64,000 nt of DNA from Parabacteroides faecis. GTDB taxonomy: Bacteria > Bacteroidota > Bacteroidia > Bacteroidales > Tannerellaceae. The notes below the pieces were generated by a model. The model did not search any database. It was not told the origin of the DNA and saw nothing but the letters and a program-made list of their open reading frames with translations. The translations under genes were made by a program, and so were the position numbers. This document shows, one piece after another, positions 61,490-64,000 of the stretch. The stretch spans positions 186,001 through 250,000 of the forward strand of contig NZ_BMPB01000002.1 in assembly GCF_014647375.1 (NCBI RefSeq), given 5' to 3'. Within the stretch, counting starts at the first letter, position 1, and each line of letters starts with the position of its first letter.

Positions 61490-63352
61490 ATGAAAACAAA
61501 ATTAGTTATCCCTTCTTTTTTGTTATGTCTGGCAACTATGCCTGTTTTGGCGCAGAATCCCGCCCAATCACCAGTAACACATATCAAGATTTCCGGTTAT
61601 GTCGGAGAGCGTATCGACGATTGTATCAAACATCGTGTGAAAGCTCAGGATGTTGACCATCTGGTGGAACCGTTCCGGCATAGGGAAGAAAAAACACGCT
61701 GGCAATCGGAGTTCTGGGGAAAATGGATACAGGGGGCAATCGCTTCCTATCGTTATAATCAGGATCCGGAACTTTACCAGATCATAAAGAATGCGGCAGA
61801 ATCGTTGATGAGTACCCAGACGGCTGACGGATATATCGGCAATTATGCGCCGGATGCACAGCTACAACAATGGGATATCTGGGGCAGGAAATACACTACA
61901 TTGGGATTGATCGCCTGGTATGACCTTTCCGGCGATAAAAAGGCGTTGGATGCCGCCTGCCGCGTTGTGAACCATTTGATGACACAGGTGGGACCCGGTA
62001 AAGTAAATATAGTCTCGACCGGTAATTATATAGGTATGCCGAGTTCATCGATCCTGGAACCGGTCATGTATTTGTATAACCGGACAAAAGAAGCACGTTA
62101 TCTGGATTACGCAAAATATATAGTGGAACAATGGGAGACACTGGATGGACCGCAACTTATCAGTAAGGCGATTGCCGGTATTCCTGTAGCGAACCGTTTC
62201 CCGCATCCTAAAATATGGTTTTCCCGAGAAAACGGACAGAAAGCCTATGAGATGATGTCGTGTTATGAAGGTTTGCTGGAATTATATAAAGTAACGGGCA
62301 ATCCGCTCTATTTATCTGTTGTGGAAAAGACCGTAGAGCATATTGTACAGGAAGAAATTAACATAGCCGGGTCAGGAAGTGCGTTTGAATGCTGGTACAG
62401 CGGGAAAGCACGCCAGACAATCCCTACTTACCATACGATGGAAACCTGTGTGACCTTTACCTGGATGCAGCTATGTAACCGTTTATTGCAAATGACCGGC
62501 AATTCCTTATATGCCGATTATATGGAAAGCGCAATCTATAATGCTTTGATGGCTTCTTTGAAGGCGGATGCTTCACAAATAGCCAAGTACAGTCCGTTGG
62601 AAGGTTGCCGCCATGAAGGGGAGGAGCAGTGCGGTATGCATATCAATTGTTGCAATGCGAACGGTCCGCGGGCATTTGCCATGATACCCCAATTTGCCTA
62701 CCAGGTGAAGGATGATTGTATCCGGGTGAATTTCTATGGAGAATCGGAAGCGGAGGTAACGTTGCCAGGTAAAAAGAATGTAAGGATAAGACAGATAACA
62801 GATTATCCGGTAACAGATGAAATAACACTTCAGGTAGATCCGGCAAAAGACAGTCCGTTTACGATTGCATTGCGCATCCCGGCATGGAGCCGCCAGACTA
62901 TGGTACTAGTCAATGGAGAGCCGGAAGATGGTGTATTGCAAGGGGCTTATCTGCCTGTTACCCGGAAATGGAAAGCCGGAGATAAGATAACGGTCCGGTT
63001 AGACCTGCGTGCCCGTCTGGTCGAAATGAACCAGGCACAGGCGATTGTCAGGGGGCCATTGGTGTTGGCACGTGACAGTCGTTTTAATGACGGGTTTATA
63101 GACGAAACGACTGTTGTTGTAAATAAAGACGGTTATGTGGAACTTACTCCGGTCAAAGCTCCCGACTTTGCATGGATGGCATTTACGGCACCATTGATCT
63201 TAGGTACTGACCTGGAAGGCAATAGTGCCGCACGTCCCATTCATTTCTGTGACTTTGCATCGGCAGGCAATACCTGGGACAGGTCACAACGTTACCGTGT
63301 ATGGCTGCCCAGGACATTGAATGTGATGCATGCTCCTTATAAACCGTATTAA
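61490..63352 (+). CDS. GH127-type glycoside hydrolase (beta-L-arabinofuranosidase-like, DUF1680)
   Basis: The 620-residue protein starts at the ATG at 61490 with a signal peptide (MKTKLVIPSFLLCLATMPVLAQ). The family signature is intact: Glu318 and Cys320 in YHTMETCVTF, and Cys387-Cys388 in HINCCNANGPRAFAMIP. These four match the zinc-bound residues and nucleophilic cysteine of GH127 beta-L-arabinofuranosidases. The N-terminal (alpha/alpha)6 barrel and C-terminal beta-sandwiches (LRIPAWSRQTMVLVNGEP, IVRGPLVLARD) are present. It probably removes L-arabinofuranose or a related sugar in the periplasm. It converges on the AraC gene, with a 4-bp overlap of the stops. Confidence 0.88.
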   Translation: MKTKLVIPSFLLCLATMPVLAQNPAQSPVTHIKISGYVGERIDDCIKHRVKAQDVDHLVEPFRHREEKTRWQSEFWGKWIQGAIASYRYNQDPELYQIIKNAAESLMSTQTADGYIGNYAPDAQLQQWDIWGRKYTTLGLIAWYDLSGDKKALDAACRVVNHLMTQVGPGKVNIVSTGNYIGMPSSSILEPVMYLYNRTKEARYLDYAKYIVEQWETLDGPQLISKAIAGIPVANRFPHPKIWFSRENGQKAYEMMSCYEGLLELYKVTGNPLYLSVVEKTVEHIVQEEINIAGSGSAFECWYSGKARQTIPTYHTMETCVTFTWMQLCNRLLQMTGNSLYADYMESAIYNALMASLKADASQIAKYSPLEGCRHEGEEQCGMHINCCNANGPRAFAMIPQFAYQVKDDCIRVNFYGESEAEVTLPGKKNVRIRQITDYPVTDEITLQVDPAKDSPFTIALRIPAWSRQTMVLVNGEPEDGVLQGAYLPVTRKWKAGDKITVRLDLRARLVEMNQAQAIVRGPLVLARDSRFNDGFIDETTVVVNKDGYVELTPVKAPDFAWMAFTAPLILGTDLEGNSAARPIHFCDFASAGNTWDRSQRYRVWLPRTLNVMHAPYKPY

Positions 63353-64000
63353 TGTGCTCTTTCCCTGAATTCGGAGGGCGTTACGCCCTCTTTCTTTTTA
63401 AAGAAGGTCGAGAACTGGCCTGCGTTCTCAAATTTCAGGCTGTAGGCGATCTCTGATATGTTCAGATTGCTTCCCGTAAGAAGTTCTTTGGCACGAAGGA
63501 GTTTCTGTTGTAGCTGGTATTGGGCTGGGGAGACTCCGGTATATTCTTTGAACATACGGCGGAACCAGGAATAGCCTAGGCCTAACTGGCTGGCTATTTC
63601 TTCCGGCGACAGAGGGTTTTCCACCTGTTCTTTCATCAGGATACGCGCCTCGTTGATCTTATCTACTACATATGTATTTGTAAAGGCACCGTTCTTTTTC
63701 TTGTAGTAAACGGTACCCAATATATGAAGTACGATGCTCGATATCATCTGCTGGTATCCGGATTTTTCCTGCAAAGCAAACTTCAGGATATCTTCATACA
63801 ATCCTACTATAGTGGCACTTAAGCCAATTTTGTGAAGCGGCTCTTCTTTGATGAAGAAACGTTTTTCCACCCGTTTGTCGATATGTATCCCGCGAAATCC
63901 TACCCAGTATTCATCCCAGCCTGTCTCTTTATCCGGATAGTAACTGTGCCATTCACCCGGAAAGAGCAGGATCATGGTACCAGCCTCTATCTTTTGTTTT
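63349..64000 (-). CDS. AraC-family transcriptional regulator (5' end outside window)
   Basis: The minus-strand frame is open from 64000 (KQKIEAGTMILLFPGEWHSYYP), so the ATG at 63975 is internal and the N-terminus is missing. The visible sensor part resembles the AraC cupin (ILLFPGEWHSYYPDKETGWDEYW). The C-terminal 100 residues have both helix-turn-helix units: LSPEEIASQLGLGYSWFRRMFKEYTG and LNISEIAYSLKFENAGQFSTFFKKKEGVTPSEFR. It probably senses a sugar. The convergent position next to the GH127-type gene suggests that it controls nearby glycan genes, but the target is not shown here. Confidence 0.88.
   Translation of the reverse strand, partial: KQKIEAGTMILLFPGEWHSYYPDKETGWDEYWVGFRGIHIDKRVEKRFFIKEEPLHKIGLSATIVGLYEDILKFALQEKSGYQQMISSIVLHILGTVYYKKKNGAFTNTYVVDKINEARILMKEQVENPLSPEEIASQLGLGYSWFRRMFKEYTGVSPAQYQLQQKLLRAKELLTGSNLNISEIAYSLKFENAGQFSTFFKKKEGVTPSEFRERAH

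Noticed and set aside
1-64000. tRNA or rRNA genes
   Set aside because: I saw no cloverleaf-like intergenic sequence with a TTCGA-type loop and no rRNA signature; a covariance-model scan would settle this.

Overview
This window comes from the chromosome of a gut Bacteroidales bacterium, most likely a Parabacteroides or a close Bacteroides relative. The evidence is the gene content (fused cobalamin enzymes, aspT-aspD, Mfa/Fim-type fimbrial lipoproteins, GH95 and GH127 enzymes, TonB-dependent receptors), the lack of strong Shine-Dalgarno sequences, and many matches to the Bacteroidetes -7 promoter element TAnnTTTG. The species call is inference; there is no rRNA gene in the window.

Layout. 1-4.7 kb: leftward operon for the anaerobic cobalamin ring pathway, made of fused enzymes (CbiG-CbiF, CbiE-CbiT, CbiH-CbiC), probably led by a small membrane protein gene. 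4.9-5.7 kb: AraC-type regulator. 6.1-11.2 kb: leftward operon with a clear cobalamin riboswitch driving an exported CbiK cobaltochelatase, a PepSY membrane protein and a TonB-dependent receptor. 11.3-14.8 kb: aspT-aspD (aspartate:alanine exchange and aspartate decarboxylation), with an unusual array of four 22-bp palindromic units between the genes. 15.1-20.0 kb: aconitase, isocitrate dehydrogenase and citrate synthase, the route from oxaloacetate to 2-oxoglutarate. 20.1-23.9 kb: Hsp70-like protein and a PhoB/PhoR-like two-component system. 24.0-24.1 kb: a candidate small RNA or attenuated leader with a textbook promoter and terminator. 24.5-29.6 kb: KamA-like radical SAM protein, a DUF2148 ferredoxin-type protein, an unknown protein with a possible beta-clamp-binding tail, and RadA. 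29.6-48.1 kb: lipoprotein/beta-barrel pair, FAD protein, cyclophilin, YidE-type transporter, ClC channel, GH95, acyltransferase-like pair, SLC13 permease, exported MsrB and an outer-membrane receptor.

48.1-61.3 kb is the most striking region. A tyrosine recombinase gene sits beside a 474-bp segment bounded by 22-bp inverted repeats (49408-49429 and 49860-49881). The only full TAnnTTTG element in the segment points away from the fimbrial operon that starts at 49922. This reads as a phase-variable invertible promoter caught in the OFF orientation. The operon it should control encodes DUF3575 and DUF3868/OmpA-like proteins, a FimB/Mfa2-like anchor, three large fimbrillin-like lipoproteins with related N-terminal and divergent C-terminal halves, an HU-type DNA-binding protein, and a DUF4469 protein. 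A second array of palindromic units (23 bp) follows the operon.

61.5-64 kb: a GH127-type beta-L-arabinofuranosidase-like enzyme, converging on an AraC-type regulator gene that runs off the right edge.
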